Of a stretch of 64,000 bases of DNA, positions 43,600 through 53,346 are shown in pieces. Below the pieces are notes generated by a model that did not search any database, was not told where the DNA came from, and saw only the letters and a program-made list of their open reading frames with translations. Origin of the DNA: SAR202 cluster bacterium (GTDB lineage Bacteria > Chloroflexota > Dehalococcoidia > Lucifugimonadales > Lucifugimonadaceae); assembly GCA_016872495.1 (NCBI GenBank), contig VGZT01000001.1, positions 62,001-126,000 on the forward strand. Reading direction: 5' to 3'. Numbering within the stretch: the stretch's first letter is position 1; each line of letters begins with the position of its first letter. Position numbers and translations under genes: made by a program.

Positions 43600-46500
43600 C
43601 GAGCAGCAGGCGGGCCCTACCGTGCACACGATCGAGACGGAGCTAGGCCGGTTCCCGGCGCCCGTCATGGACGGCTATAAAGAAGCCCGTGTGCTCATGC
43701 AGGGCCGATTACGAGAGCAGGAGCTGGTCAACTGGGCGGCGCAGGGACTTGCGATCGCCGGCAAGACCGTCAGGTCGTGGGAAGCCGCTGCGGAGTTCTT
43801 CAAGTCCAGCCCGGCCGTGCAGCGACAGCTCTCAGGCGGCCAGTTCATGCGCTGGTCCACGGTCGGCGCCGACCTCTGCCAGGAGTCACCGTCGCTCGCC
43901 GTCGCCTATTTCAAGGCCAGTCCCGGATCCCTGCTCAGGTTGCGCCCCCGGCAGATCGACGAATGGGCGGGGCTCGGCCGATCCCTCTACCGCGGCACTT
44001 GGAAGTCGAGCACACTGGCGTGCCGGTTCTACGAGTTGACCCCGAATCTGCTCGAAACCCTCTCGTTTACCGAGATGACGCGTTTCGGGCAGTTCCTCGA
44101 AGTGCTCTCCCTGCGTTCTTACGACCTGGCCAGCCAGTGTCTCGTCGAAGGTTGCGGGCTGTTCCCGCGCCTGGGGACGGAGCGCGAAGCCTTCATCGGC
44201 GTGGCGCATGCGGTCGCCGAGCGATCCTGGCGCGACGTCCGCGCCTTCTTCGATGGTGCGACCGCGCTGGGCACAATCGATTCTGACCAGAGGTCGCGCC
44301 TCCTGGTACTGGCCCGTCGCATGGTTGCCTCCGGCGACGTCTCGGCAGGCGATTTCGTCAAGCACGGTTCAGCGGCAGTACGCGGCGTGCCGGTGGAGTA
44401 TTCCGGCCGCCTCCTGGAGATGGCGGAGGCTATCCACGCGGTCGCCCCGGTAGCGGTCACCGATTTCCTAAAGCATGCCCCCACGGTCCTGGGCCGGATC
44501 AGCTTCACGCAGTTCGAGGCCTGGCACACGGAGGGCATGGGGATCCTGAAGGAAGGGCCGGAGGCAGGTCTTTCTTACTTCCGTGGCGTTTCCGGTCGGG
44601 CGCTTGAAGTGCTCGACACCCTGGCCTCCGGCGTGGAGCTGAGTCGCATCAAGGACGTGGTACGGGTCTACTGCCGCGCGCTGGCCGGCGAGGACATCGA
44701 GCTATCGTCCACGCAGCAGCTGGTAGAGAAGAAGATCGGCTGGACCGACTCCGATATCGCGACCACCGAGGGAACCACGATCTTCCTCCCGCCGGTCGTC
44801 GACCGCTTCCCTTCCAAGGACGACAACTTCGCCTGGTACAAGGTGGTCAGCACGCACCAGGTCGGGCACATCGAGTTCGGGAGCTTCCTGTTCCGTTACG
44901 AGCGCCCTTCGACCATGTTCGAGGACCTGCGCCCGCTGCTGCTGAAGAGCAAGGCAAAGGACGCGGAGGTGGCCGAGCCAAAGGCGCAACCGCCCAGGGC
45001 CGTGCGCGCTGCGTCGCCCAAGACGGTCGCGAAGTCATCGGCCGGCAAAGAACCGGTCGCCGAAGCCGCAGCAGCGCCCGCGGCGCCGGTCACCGACATG
45101 ACACGCTTCTTCGACCTCTTCGACGACCGGACCCTTTCACACGACGTCTTCACGGTGGCCGAGGCCTGCCGGCTCGATGCCACGGTGATGTTCGAATACC
45201 GGGGCATCGTCAACTCCTACCGGAAGGTACAGGCGCGCGCTCTACAGGAGCGGCCCACAATTGAAGAGTTGCCGATGCGCGAGGCGATGGTTGAGTTCAT
45301 CATTCGGCTCAGCCTCAATCAGCAGGCCGATCTCAAGGTGCCGCGCGACTTCATGCCTACGGCGCGCAAGATCGCCCGCCTCATCCGTCGGATCGCGGAT
45401 CCCGTGGCGACGGTCGAGGATGTGTCGGAGGCAACCATCCGCATCTACGCGTTGCTGACCGATGTGCCGAACAACAAGGTGCCCGAGGACGAATTCGAGG
45501 ACTTCGACCCCGAGGAGGAGGAAGAGGAGCAGCAGGAGCAGCCCGAGGACCAGGAGTTCTACCTGAACTCCATGTCCGGGGAGGGCGAGGGCGACGAGTC
45601 CCAGGATTCCGAAGGCCAGGAAGGCGAAGAGCAGGAAGAGTACGAGTCGCCCCAGGACGTTTCCTACCGTGGCGAATTCAAGCCGGAACTGGCGCAGCTG
45701 CTTTCGCAATTGCGACTCGACCAGGACATGCTGGACGGCGCCGAGCCTGCCGATATCACCGAAGAGCAGCTGCAGGAGCTCCTGGAGAAGTCCAGCGAGA
45801 TCGAACAGCAAGAGGGCGAGGGTGAACAGCAGCAGGCCACCGAGGAGATGCTCAAGAACCTCCTCAAGGAGATGGCCAAGCGCGAGCCCAAGGACCAGGA
45901 CTCCGGGCAGGGCAAGTTCATCCACGTTGATGAAGAGGGCGGGCCCCTGGAGGCGACGGAGGAGAACTCGTTCGTGTACGACGAGTGGGACTTCCGCGCC
46001 AACGAGTACAAGCCCCGCTGGTGCCTCGTGCGTGAGAAGGAGATGGCAGAAGGGGACAACACCTTCTACCAGGACACGCTCACCAACTACGCCTCGCTCG
46101 TGCGCGACATCCACCGGCAGTTTGAGCTGGTCGTCCCCGAGGTGTACCGGAAGATCAAGCGCCTGGAAGACGGAGAAGACCACGAGCTGGACCTGGTCAT
46201 CGAGGCGATGGTCGATCGGCGCAGTGGCAACACGCCCTCGGAAAAGCTGTACTGGAAGCGCAATAAGATCGAGCGGGATATCGCGGTTGCATTCCTGCTC
46301 GACATGAGCGCGTCGACCGCCGAAGCAATCGACGAGTCAGGCAGGGACAACGACGACTGGGGGGCGCCCGACGATCCGGTCGAGTACATGGTCTGGCTGC
46401 GCTCCCGGCGGGCGGAAGGCCTGCGCCGGTCATACAAGCGGATCGTCGATATCGAGAAGGAGAGCATCGTTCTGCTCGTCAACGCGCTGGAGATGCTCGG

Positions 46501-46963
46501 CGATACCTATGGGATCTACGGCTTCTCGGGCTACGGCAGGGAGAATGTCGAGTTCTACGTGATCAAGGACCTGAAGGAGCGCTACTCAGGTGCGATCCCG
46601 CGCAGGATCGATCGCATCGCGCCGTTGCATGCCACCCGTATGGGTCCGGCGATCAGGCACGCCGGCCAGCGTCTCATGGAGTCCGAGGCCAAGTCGAAGA
46701 TCCTGTTCATGATCTCGGACGGGCGTCCCCAGGATCGCGGCTACAGCCGCGAAGGAGTCGAGAAGGAATACGCGGTCCACGACACGAAGGTCGCGCTCAC
46801 CGAGGCGAAGCGGAACGGGATCACTCCCTTCTGCCTGACCGTTGACAAGGCCGGCCATGACTACCTGAAGACGATGATGCAGGACATGAGCTACGAGGTC
46901 CTGTCGGACATCAGGTTGCTGCCCAAGCGTTTGCCTCACCTGTACAAGCGGCTGACCACCTGA
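43592..46963 (+). CDS. Very large VWA-domain protein (CbbO/NorD type)
   Basis: A 1123-residue protein, longer than most NorD/CbbO proteins (about 600-780). The N-terminal about 440 residues are repeated alpha-helical units (each of about 35 residues, e.g. FKSSPAVQRQL, FKASPGSLLRL, YELTPNLLETL). Next comes an acidic Glu/Gln/Asp stretch (about residues 630-700), a second Glu/Gln segment, and a C-terminal VWA domain from about residue 890 with the MIDAS motif LLDMSAS and FMISDGRPQDRG. The TTG start overlaps the Nudix stop. It pairs with the MoxR ATPase to activate an unknown client, probably a metalloenzyme. Confidence 0.9.
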   Translation: MSNEQQAGPTVHTIETELGRFPAPVMDGYKEARVLMQGRLREQELVNWAAQGLAIAGKTVRSWEAAAEFFKSSPAVQRQLSGGQFMRWSTVGADLCQESPSLAVAYFKASPGSLLRLRPRQIDEWAGLGRSLYRGTWKSSTLACRFYELTPNLLETLSFTEMTRFGQFLEVLSLRSYDLASQCLVEGCGLFPRLGTEREAFIGVAHAVAERSWRDVRAFFDGATALGTIDSDQRSRLLVLARRMVASGDVSAGDFVKHGSAAVRGVPVEYSGRLLEMAEAIHAVAPVAVTDFLKHAPTVLGRISFTQFEAWHTEGMGILKEGPEAGLSYFRGVSGRALEVLDTLASGVELSRIKDVVRVYCRALAGEDIELSSTQQLVEKKIGWTDSDIATTEGTTIFLPPVVDRFPSKDDNFAWYKVVSTHQVGHIEFGSFLFRYERPSTMFEDLRPLLLKSKAKDAEVAEPKAQPPRAVRAASPKTVAKSSAGKEPVAEAAAAPAAPVTDMTRFFDLFDDRTLSHDVFTVAEACRLDATVMFEYRGIVNSYRKVQARALQERPTIEELPMREAMVEFIIRLSLNQQADLKVPRDFMPTARKIARLIRRIADPVATVEDVSEATIRIYALLTDVPNNKVPEDEFEDFDPEEEEEEQQEQPEDQEFYLNSMSGEGEGDESQDSEGQEGEEQEEYESPQDVSYRGEFKPELAQLLSQLRLDQDMLDGAEPADITEEQLQELLEKSSEIEQQEGEGEQQQATEEMLKNLLKEMAKREPKDQDSGQGKFIHVDEEGGPLEATEENSFVYDEWDFRANEYKPRWCLVREKEMAEGDNTFYQDTLTNYASLVRDIHRQFELVVPEVYRKIKRLEDGEDHELDLVIEAMVDRRSGNTPSEKLYWKRNKIERDIAVAFLLDMSASTAEAIDESGRDNDDWGAPDDPVEYMVWLRSRRAEGLRRSYKRIVDIEKESIVLLVNALEMLGDTYGIYGFSGYGRENVEFYVIKDLKERYSGAIPRRIDRIAPLHATRMGPAIRHAGQRLMESEAKSKILFMISDGRPQDRGYSREGVEKEYAVHDTKVALTEAKRNGITPFCLTVDKAGHDYLKTMMQDMSYEVLSDIRLLPKRLPHLYKRLTT

Positions 46964-47053
46964 GGCCGTGAGGATGTCAGCACGAGCGGCGTATTCCAAC
47001 CGGAGCACCGCTCACCTATTGCCTGGCCTTCTTCAGATTTCCGGGGAGTCGGG

Positions 47054-47986
47054 ATGAGATTCTCAGCCAGACATACGCTGTTGCCCGCTGCGCTCTTCTT
47101 CGCCCTCGCGTTGGCCGCTGCGTGCGGCGGCGGGAATGGCGGTTCAGAAACGGGTCTCAGCGGCTCTATCGACATCGATGGATCGAGCACCGTCTTCCCG
47201 ATCACCCAGGCCGTCGCAGAAGAGTTTCGGAAGACCCAGAACAAGGTCCAGGTGCCGGTCGGCGTTTCGGGCACGGGCGGCGGCTTCAAGCGTTTCGTCA
47301 CCGGAGAAACGGTCATCAACGACGCTTCGCGGCCGATCAAGCCCTCGGAAGTGGAGGCCGCGAAGGCCAACGGCATCGAGTTCATCGAGCTGGAGGTCGC
47401 ACTCGACGGCGTTGCCATCGTGACGAACAGCCAGGCGACCTTTGTCGACTGTCTGACGGTGGCCGAACTCAGGACGATCTGGGCGCCGGGCAGCAAGGTC
47501 AACAACTGGAATCAAGTCAGGTCCAGTTTTCCTGACGCGCCCCTCCGGCTTTACGGCCCCGGCACCGACTCCGGGACGTTCGACTACTTCACCGAGGTGA
47601 TCAACGGGACCGAGGACGCCAGCCGCGCCGATTACACGGCGAGCGAAGACGACAACGTGCTGGTGCAGGGCATCTCCGGTGACAGGAGCTCGCTCGGGTA
47701 CTTCGGGTACGCGTTCTATGCCGAAAACAGCGCCCGGATCAGGCTCCTCGGGGTCGACGCCGGCAAGGGCTGCGTGAAGCCGACTCGGGAGACTATCAAC
47801 ACCGGTACCTACGCCCCCCTTTCGCGGCACCTCTACATCTATGTGAACAAGAAGTCCCTCGAGCGTCCCGAAGTGAAGGCGTTCGTCGAGTTCTACCTCA
47901 AAGAAGCGTCGATTCTCGCCGAGGAGGTCGGCTACGTGGCGTTGCCCGCCTCCGACTACCAGGCCGGCCTGTCGAAGATTCGCTAG
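47054..47986 (+). CDS. pstS: Phosphate ABC transporter substrate-binding lipoprotein
   Basis: A 310-residue PstS. The lipoprotein signal ends in ALAAAC, then GSIDIDGSSTVFPIT and VGVSGTGGGFKRFVTGE give the phosphate-binding loops; IRTIWAPG-like (LRTIWAPGSKVNNWNQV) and YGPGTDSGTFDYF are typical PstS blocks. GGGGAG precedes the ATG. I see no Pho box-like repeat upstream, so the mode of induction is not clear. Confidence 0.94.
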   Translation: MRFSARHTLLPAALFFALALAAACGGGNGGSETGLSGSIDIDGSSTVFPITQAVAEEFRKTQNKVQVPVGVSGTGGGFKRFVTGETVINDASRPIKPSEVEAAKANGIEFIELEVALDGVAIVTNSQATFVDCLTVAELRTIWAPGSKVNNWNQVRSSFPDAPLRLYGPGTDSGTFDYFTEVINGTEDASRADYTASEDDNVLVQGISGDRSSLGYFGYAFYAENSARIRLLGVDAGKGCVKPTRETINTGTYAPLSRHLYIYVNKKSLERPEVKAFVEFYLKEASILAEEVGYVALPASDYQAGLSKIR

Positions 47987-47989
47987 CCG

Positions 47990-48940
47990 ATGACGACGCG
48001 GGTTCCTACGTCGCCAGGCCGGGCGCCCGAGGGGCTGGCCCCGGCGCGCCGCCATCGGAGCCTGGCGCGCGCCGAGGAACGGGTCGTCGGCGTAGTCCTC
48101 CGGCTGGCCGCCCTCGTCTCTGTGATCACCACGGTCGCGATCCTGGCAACGCTGGTGGGGGAGAGCATCGGGTTCTTCAGGACCGTCTCACCTTGGGAGT
48201 TCCTGACGGGGACGACCTGGACGCCGCTCTTCAACCCCCAGAAATTCGGCGTTCTGCCACTGATAACCGGGACCCTGCTGGTCGCGACGATCGCGGGCGC
48301 GACGGCGCTCTCCGTGGGACTGGCCAGCGCGATCTTTCTGTCGGAGTACGCCCCTGACAGTGCCCGGCGCGTCATCAAGCCGGCGCTCGAGGTGCTGGCA
48401 GGGATTCCGACGGTCGTCTACGGCTACTTCGCGCTCACGTTCTTGACGCCGGCCCTGCAGGTCGTGTTCCCGGACATGATCATCTTCAACGCCCTGAGCG
48501 CGGGCCTGGTCATGGGGATCATGATCATGCCGATGGTATCGACGCTATCCGAGGATGCGATGGTGGCCGTGCCGCGGTCGCTGCGCCAGGCGGCTTATGC
48601 GCTGGGCGCCACGAGGTTCGACGTGGCGACCAGGGTCGTGGTTCCGGCGGCGCTGCCAGGCATCATCGCCTCGTTCATCCTGGGCTTATCGAGGGCCGTG
48701 GGCGAGACGATGATCGTGGTGATCGCGGCCGGATCGACCCCGAAACTGACATTTAACCCGCTGGAGAGCATCCAGGCGATGACCGCGTACATCGTCCAGA
48801 TCAGCCTGGGGGAGACGCCCCACGGCACGCTCGAGTTCAGGACGATCTTCGCGGTGGGCCTCCTCCTGTTCCTGATGACCCTGGCGATGAACATCCTCGG
48901 GCGCTGGCTGGTCGGCAGGTTCGCGGAGCGCTACTCATGA
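47990..48940 (+). CDS. pstC: Phosphate ABC transporter permease
   Basis: A 316-residue PstC with six or more helices. The permease motif is seen in [42 protein letters not shown], which contains the EAA-type loop. The N-terminal 30 residues are basic and proline-rich. It starts three bases after pstS and overlaps pstA (ATGA). Confidence 0.93.
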   Translation: MTTRVPTSPGRAPEGLAPARRHRSLARAEERVVGVVLRLAALVSVITTVAILATLVGESIGFFRTVSPWEFLTGTTWTPLFNPQKFGVLPLITGTLLVATIAGATALSVGLASAIFLSEYAPDSARRVIKPALEVLAGIPTVVYGYFALTFLTPALQVVFPDMIIFNALSAGLVMGIMIMPMVSTLSEDAMVAVPRSLRQAAYALGATRFDVATRVVVPAALPGIIASFILGLSRAVGETMIVVIAAGSTPKLTFNPLESIQAMTAYIVQISLGETPHGTLEFRTIFAVGLLLFLMTLAMNILGRWLVGRFAERYS

Positions 48941-49836
48941 GCGCCCAATCGCCAGGAGGAAGCATCCGCACCGAGCGGTCCGCGCGCGCCCGCTACCGGG
49001 CGATCAGGGGCGGCGTGTTCTATGCCCTCTTCCTGGGTTCAATCCTGGTCGGGATCGCCGGGCTGCTCGCGCTGCTGATCGACGTGTTCATGGACGGCCT
49101 GCCGTGGTTGAACTGGTCCTTCATCACCAGCTATCCCTCACGGCACGCGAATCAGTCCGGGATCCTGGCGGCGCTGGTGGGATCGATGTGGGTAGTCGGC
49201 CTGACTGCGGCCTTCAGCATCCCGGTCGGGCTGGCGACGGCCGTGTACCTCGAGGAGTTTGCTGCCAGGAACTGGCTGCAGCGCGTAATCCAGGTCAACA
49301 TCGCTAACCTCGCCGGTGTTCCATCGATCATCTACGGTCTGCTGGGCCTCGCCGTGTTCGTCCAGCTGTTGTCAATGGGACGCAGCGTGCTGGCGGGCGC
49401 GCTCACGATGTCGCTGCTCGTGCTGCCCATCGTGATAATCGCGTCGCAGGAGGCCATCAGGGCGGTGCCCGGTTCCTACCGCCACGCGGCCTACGCGCTC
49501 GGCGCCACCCGGTGGCAGGTCGTGAAGGGGGTCGTGCTTCCGCAGGCGATCCCCGGCGTGATGAGCGGCATCATCCTCGCTCTCTCGCGGGCGATCGGCG
49601 AATCGGCGCCGATGATCGCCATCAGCGCGCTGGTATTCCTGACTTTCGTGCCGAACAGCCCGGGCGACAAGTTCACGGTGCTACCGATCCAGATCTTCAA
49701 CTGGATCTCCCTGCCGCAGGCCGACTTCAAGGGAGTCGCCTCCGCCGGCATCATCGTCCTGCTGGCCGTCCTGCTGACGATGAACGCTGGCGCGATCTGG
49801 ATCCGAAACAAGTACCAGAAACGCCGCAACGAGTAG
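48937..49836 (+). CDS. pstA: Phosphate ABC transporter permease
   Basis: A 299-residue PstA permease. The EAA loop is seen in [56 protein letters not shown] is also typical. The ATG overlaps the pstC stop. The next gene lies on the opposite strand, so pstB is not in this operon. Confidence 0.93.
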   Translation: MSAQSPGGSIRTERSARARYRAIRGGVFYALFLGSILVGIAGLLALLIDVFMDGLPWLNWSFITSYPSRHANQSGILAALVGSMWVVGLTAAFSIPVGLATAVYLEEFAARNWLQRVIQVNIANLAGVPSIIYGLLGLAVFVQLLSMGRSVLAGALTMSLLVLPIVIIASQEAIRAVPGSYRHAAYALGATRWQVVKGVVLPQAIPGVMSGIILALSRAIGESAPMIAISALVFLTFVPNSPGDKFTVLPIQIFNWISLPQADFKGVASAGIIVLLAVLLTMNAGAIWIRNKYQKRRNE

Positions 49837-49906
49837 GTCGGGGATTACGCGCCAGGCGTCCCCTTGCCGCGCCGGGGCAGGGCGGTAGCCCCGCCCCCAG
49901 GGGTTC

Positions 49907-50404
49907 CTAGGCTTCCGTGATCGTGATCTGGTCGATCCGTTCGCCCGGCGCCTTCGCGGAAGCAGGGTCGCGTGGCGGGATTCCTTTTACGATGTCGAGC
50001 CCGCTGCTCACCTTTCCGAAGACGGCATGTTTGCCATCGAGCCACGGTGTCGCATCGAAGGTGATGAAGAACTGGCTGCCGCCCGTGTTGGGTCCGGCGT
50101 TGGCCATCGACAACACTCCGGGGCCGTCGTGCTTTAGCTTTGGGCTGAACTCGTCTGGGATGGTGTAGCCGGGCCCGCCGCGCCCCGACCCGGTGGGGTC
50201 GCCGCCCTGCGCCATGAAGCCCGGGATAACGCGATGGAATGTGCCGCCGTTGTAGTAGCCGCTGCGGGCGAGCGCCACGAAATTGTTCACCGTGATTGGC
50301 GCGTCCGAGGCGAAGAGCTTGACCTTGAACTCGCCCCTCGACGTCTTGAACACGGCCTCATACGACTTCTTCGGATCGATCTTCATTTCTGGCTTCGAAG
50401 GCAA
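49907..50404 (-). CDS. Cyclophilin-type peptidyl-prolyl cis-trans isomerase, cytoplasmic
   Basis: A 165-residue cyclophilin catalysing proline isomerisation. The core blocks are [57 protein letters not shown] and [11 protein letters not shown], with the catalytic Arg in FHRV. The start is a TTG with AAGGAG six bases upstream. It has no signal peptide. A related lipoprotein copy follows upstream on the same strand (50491-51150) with nearly the same DNA in the core. Confidence 0.92.
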   Translation of the reverse strand: MPSKPEMKIDPKKSYEAVFKTSRGEFKVKLFASDAPITVNNFVALARSGYYNGGTFHRVIPGFMAQGGDPTGSGRGGPGYTIPDEFSPKLKHDGPGVLSMANAGPNTGGSQFFITFDATPWLDGKHAVFGKVSSGLDIVKGIPPRDPASAKAPGERIDQITITEA

Positions 50405-50457
50405 CGTTAACTCCTTGCGAGTGCTTAGGGCCGGCCGATACTGTTTCTGTCAGCCTC

Positions 50458-50477
50458 GAGCCGGCAAGCGCCGGCTC
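50458..50477 (-). terminator. Perfect hairpin after the lipoprotein cyclophilin gene
   Basis: GAGCCGGC and GCCGGCTC pair over eight bases with a four-base loop, 13 bases after the stop of the gene at 50491. No T-run follows, so it is a weak or Rho-assisted terminator. Confidence 0.45.
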
Positions 50478-50490
50478 GCCTGCGAACGCG

Positions 50491-51150
50491 CTAGCGCTCG
50501 ACGATCTCGATCCTGGTAATGCGGGTGCCAGCCTGCGTGGACGGCTCCTTCGATGGGTCCCGCAGCCTGACACGGTTGACGACGTCCATGCCCTGGGTGA
50601 CCTTCCCGAAGACGGTATGTTTGCCGTCGAGCCACGGCGTCGCATCGTAGGTGATGAAGAACTGGCTGCCGCCCGTGTTGGGTCCGGAGTTGGCCATCGA
50701 CAACACGCCGGGGCCATCGTGCTTCAGTTCGCTGATCTCGTCGCGTATGACCCAGCCCGGGCCACCCGCACCCGTAGCGGTGGGGTCGCCCGCCTGCGCC
50801 ATGAACCCGGCCAGCACGCGGTGGAACGTCACGCCGTTGTAATACCCGTCCTTCGCCAGCAAGACGAAGTTGTTTACCGTGATTGGTGCCTGCCTGGGGT
50901 ACAGCTCGACTGTGAAGCTGCCCACCTCGGTCTTGAACACGGCCTCGTAGCGCCCGTCGCGATTGATCGCGAGGCCGGGGGTCGCGGTCACGACCGGGCC
51001 GCCGACGCGGGCGACCGGTTTCCCGCTGGAAGCCTGGGCGGGCTCCGCTTTTTTCGTCTCGGTCGGGGGGACCGAACTCGATGAAGGCCCGCAGCCTGCA
51101 ACGAGCACGAAGGCGGCAAGAGGCATGAGCATGAACAAGAGACGTTTCAT
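50491..51150 (-). CDS. Cyclophilin-type peptidyl-prolyl isomerase, lipoprotein
   Basis: A 219-residue extracytoplasmic cyclophilin. The ATG at 51150 begins MKRLLFMLMPLAAFVLVAGC, a lipoprotein signal; the following 40 residues are a Ser/Pro/Ala-rich linker, then the cyclophilin domain ([55 protein letters not shown]). It is the paralogue of the cytoplasmic copy at 49907 and probably folds exported proteins. Confidence 0.92.
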   Translation of the reverse strand: MKRLLFMLMPLAAFVLVAGCGPSSSSVPPTETKKAEPAQASSGKPVARVGGPVVTATPGLAINRDGRYEAVFKTEVGSFTVELYPRQAPITVNNFVLLAKDGYYNGVTFHRVLAGFMAQAGDPTATGAGGPGWVIRDEISELKHDGPGVLSMANSGPNTGGSQFFITYDATPWLDGKHTVFGKVTQGMDVVNRVRLRDPSKEPSTQAGTRITRIEIVER

Positions 51151-51271
51151 TGCTGACTCCGGAGTGAGGCGCGTCCCGTGCGCGGCACGGCCAAACCTGT
51201 TGAGTATAGCTTGCGTCACCTTGCGAATCGCGTTGACCGGCACGTTCGGACGCCGCACGCGCCCCCGGCCA

Positions 51272-51277
51272 TATAAT
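51272..51277 (+). promoter_or_regulatory. TATAAT element just before the E1 alpha gene (possible leaderless start)
   Basis: A perfect TATAAT ends six bases before the ATG at 51284, so transcription could begin at or near the start codon. There is no convincing -35 at 17 bases and no Shine-Dalgarno sequence before the ATG. Confidence 0.45.
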
Positions 51278-51283
51278 TCGGCG

Positions 51284-52309
51284 ATGCCGACGCGCCGCAA
51301 ACCTCATACGACCACCGCAGCCCGGCAGGCGGGGGCCGGGATAATCACGTCCCGCGACCTCCTCGAAATGTATCGGGTGATGGTCATGAGCCGGGTTCTG
51401 GATGAGCGGATCTGGCTCCTCAATCGCCAGGGCAAGGCTGCGATCGTTGCCTCCGCCCAGGGCCATGAAGCCGCCCAGGTGGCTTGCGTGTGGGCGACCG
51501 ACCGGGCCCGCGATCACTACTTGATCTACTACCGCGAGCTGACTACGTTGCTGGCGCTCGGACTAACCCCGCTTGACCTGCTCAAGGGTTTCCTGGCGCG
51601 CGACGGCGAGCCGCTGAGCGGGGCCCGGCAATTTCCTACACACGGGGCCCACCGCGGCGTCGACGTCTTCTCTTTCTCCAACGTCGTGGGGACCCAGCTT
51701 CCCCAGGCCGCCGGGGTGGCCCTCGCAGACAAGATGCGCGGTGAAGCGAAGGTCACCGTGGTCTACTTCGGCGACGGGGCAGCCAGCCAGGGTGACTGTC
51801 ACGAGGCGATGAACTTCGCCGGCATCCACCGACTGCCCGTAGTGTTCTTCTGCGAAAACAACCGGTACGCGATATCCGTCCCCTTGAGCAAGCAGATGGC
51901 GATCGAGGGCGTCGCAGAACGCGCCGCCGGCTACGGGATGCCCGGCGTGACCGTCGACGGCACAGACGTCGTAGCCGTCTACGAGGCGGTGCGTGCCGCC
52001 GCCGAACGCGCCCGCAACGGCCATGGGCCCTCGCTGGTCGAAGTGATGGTGGAGCGCCTCTTCCCACACACGAGTGACGACGATCACACGCGGTATCGGA
52101 CGGCCGAAGACATCAAGGGGATGCGCGAGAAGGACCCGATACCCATCATGGAGGCATTACTCGGCCGCCAACGGCTCCTCTCGACCGAAGCGCGTGAGGC
52201 CATCTGGGCGGAGGCGAAGAGGACCGTAAACGTCGCCACCGAAGAGGCTGAAGCTACGCCATTTCCATCCGCCCGGGAGTTCCGGGCGCACGTGTTCGCC
52301 GACGCCTGA
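51284..52309 (+). CDS. bkdA: Branched-chain 2-oxoacid dehydrogenase E1 alpha subunit
   Basis: A 341-residue thiamine-diphosphate E1 alpha. The ThDP motif is GDGAASQGDCHEAMNFAGI with ENN; GVDVFSFSNVVGTQLPQAAGVALA, YYRELTTLLALGL and GARQFPTHGAHRG match E1 alpha of branched-chain/2-oxoisovalerate complexes better than PdhA. The ATG at 51284 has no Shine-Dalgarno sequence and may be leaderless. The gene heads a cluster with E1 beta, E2, lipB and thrC. Confidence 0.9.
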   Translation: MPTRRKPHTTTAARQAGAGIITSRDLLEMYRVMVMSRVLDERIWLLNRQGKAAIVASAQGHEAAQVACVWATDRARDHYLIYYRELTTLLALGLTPLDLLKGFLARDGEPLSGARQFPTHGAHRGVDVFSFSNVVGTQLPQAAGVALADKMRGEAKVTVVYFGDGAASQGDCHEAMNFAGIHRLPVVFFCENNRYAISVPLSKQMAIEGVAERAAGYGMPGVTVDGTDVVAVYEAVRAAAERARNGHGPSLVEVMVERLFPHTSDDDHTRYRTAEDIKGMREKDPIPIMEALLGRQRLLSTEAREAIWAEAKRTVNVATEEAEATPFPSAREFRAHVFADA

Positions 52310-52311
52310 CC

Positions 52312-53295
52312 GTGGCAGTCAAGACCGTCATCGAGGCCGTCCGCGAGGCGATGCGCGAGGAGATGCGCAAAGACCCGCGGGTGTTCGTGCTCGGCGAGGA
52401 CATCGCCGAGCGCGGCGGGGTTTTCCTGGCCACCGACGGCTTTCTCAAGGAGTTCGGCCCCGCGCGCGTCATCGACACCCCGCTGGCCGAGTCGTCGATA
52501 GCCGGCATCGCCATCGGCGCCGCGGTGAATGGCCTGAGGCCGATCGCGGAGATCGAGTTCGCCGACTTCGTATGGCCCGCCATGAACCAGATCGTGGGAG
52601 AGGCGGCCCGGATTCGCTACGGGACGAACGGCACGAAGTTCGTGCCAATGGTCGTCAGGATGCCCTATGGCGGCGGCGTGCGCGGCGGTTTGTACCACTC
52701 GCAGACGATCGACGTCGTATTCGCCCACCAGCCCGGACTGGTGGTGATCGCGCCCTCTACGCCATACGACGCGAAGGGGCTGCTAAAGGCCGCGATCCGG
52801 TCCGACGACCCGGTGATCTTCCTCGAGCACAAGCGGACCTACCGGCTCGTCAGGGGAGAGGTTCCTGACGAGGACTATGTGGTTACGATCGGCGAGGCGG
52901 ACGTGAAGCGGAAGGGTGACGACATGACCATCGTGACCTACGGCCTCGCCGTCCACTACAGCCTGGAAGCCGCGGAGCTCGTGAAGGACGAAGGCATCAG
53001 CGTTGAGGTCGTCGATCTCAGGACGCTGGCGCCGCTCGATCGCACGACCTTTCTCGAATCAGTGCGACGGACCAGCAAGGCGCTGGTCGTCCACGAGGAC
53101 TACCACACCTACGGGGTCGGCGCGGAAGTGGCCGCGACGATTGCACAGGAAGCGTTTCACGACCTGGATGCGCCGGTCACGCGCCTGGCCGGACCTGACG
53201 TGCCGGCGATGGGATTCGCGCCCACGCTGGAAGCCGAATTCATGCTTTCGCCCGAGAAGATCGCGACCGCCATCAGGGAGCTGGCCGCCTACTGA
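52312..53295 (+). CDS. bkdB: Branched-chain 2-oxoacid dehydrogenase E1 beta subunit
   Basis: A 327-residue transketolase-like E1 beta. It shows VFVLGEDIAERGGVF, DTPLAESSIAGIAIGAA, EFADFVWPAMNQI, VVRMPYGGGVRGGLYHSQ and the C-terminal ALVVHEDYHTYGVGAE. A GTG start lies two bases after the E1 alpha stop. It forms the heterotetramer with E1 alpha. Confidence 0.93.
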   Translation: MAVKTVIEAVREAMREEMRKDPRVFVLGEDIAERGGVFLATDGFLKEFGPARVIDTPLAESSIAGIAIGAAVNGLRPIAEIEFADFVWPAMNQIVGEAARIRYGTNGTKFVPMVVRMPYGGGVRGGLYHSQTIDVVFAHQPGLVVIAPSTPYDAKGLLKAAIRSDDPVIFLEHKRTYRLVRGEVPDEDYVVTIGEADVKRKGDDMTIVTYGLAVHYSLEAAELVKDEGISVEVVDLRTLAPLDRTTFLESVRRTSKALVVHEDYHTYGVGAEVAATIAQEAFHDLDAPVTRLAGPDVPAMGFAPTLEAEFMLSPEKIATAIRELAAY

Positions 53296-53346
53296 GCCAG
53301 AACGCAGATCCAAGACGGACCTGGAGATCGAAGAGCGGGGGACGCA

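Noticed and set aside
46981-47053. tRNA(Sec)-like CTTCAGAT before pstS
   Set aside because: The flanking sequence does not form the long acceptor and variable arms of selC; it is simply pstS upstream sequence.
49860-49905. GC-rich hairpin between pstA and the cyclophilin as bidirectional terminator
   Set aside because: Several alternative pairings of G and C runs exist and no T-run follows on either strand.
51233-51238. TTGACC as -35 of the bkdA TATAAT
   Set aside because: The spacer would be 33 bases, far from 17.
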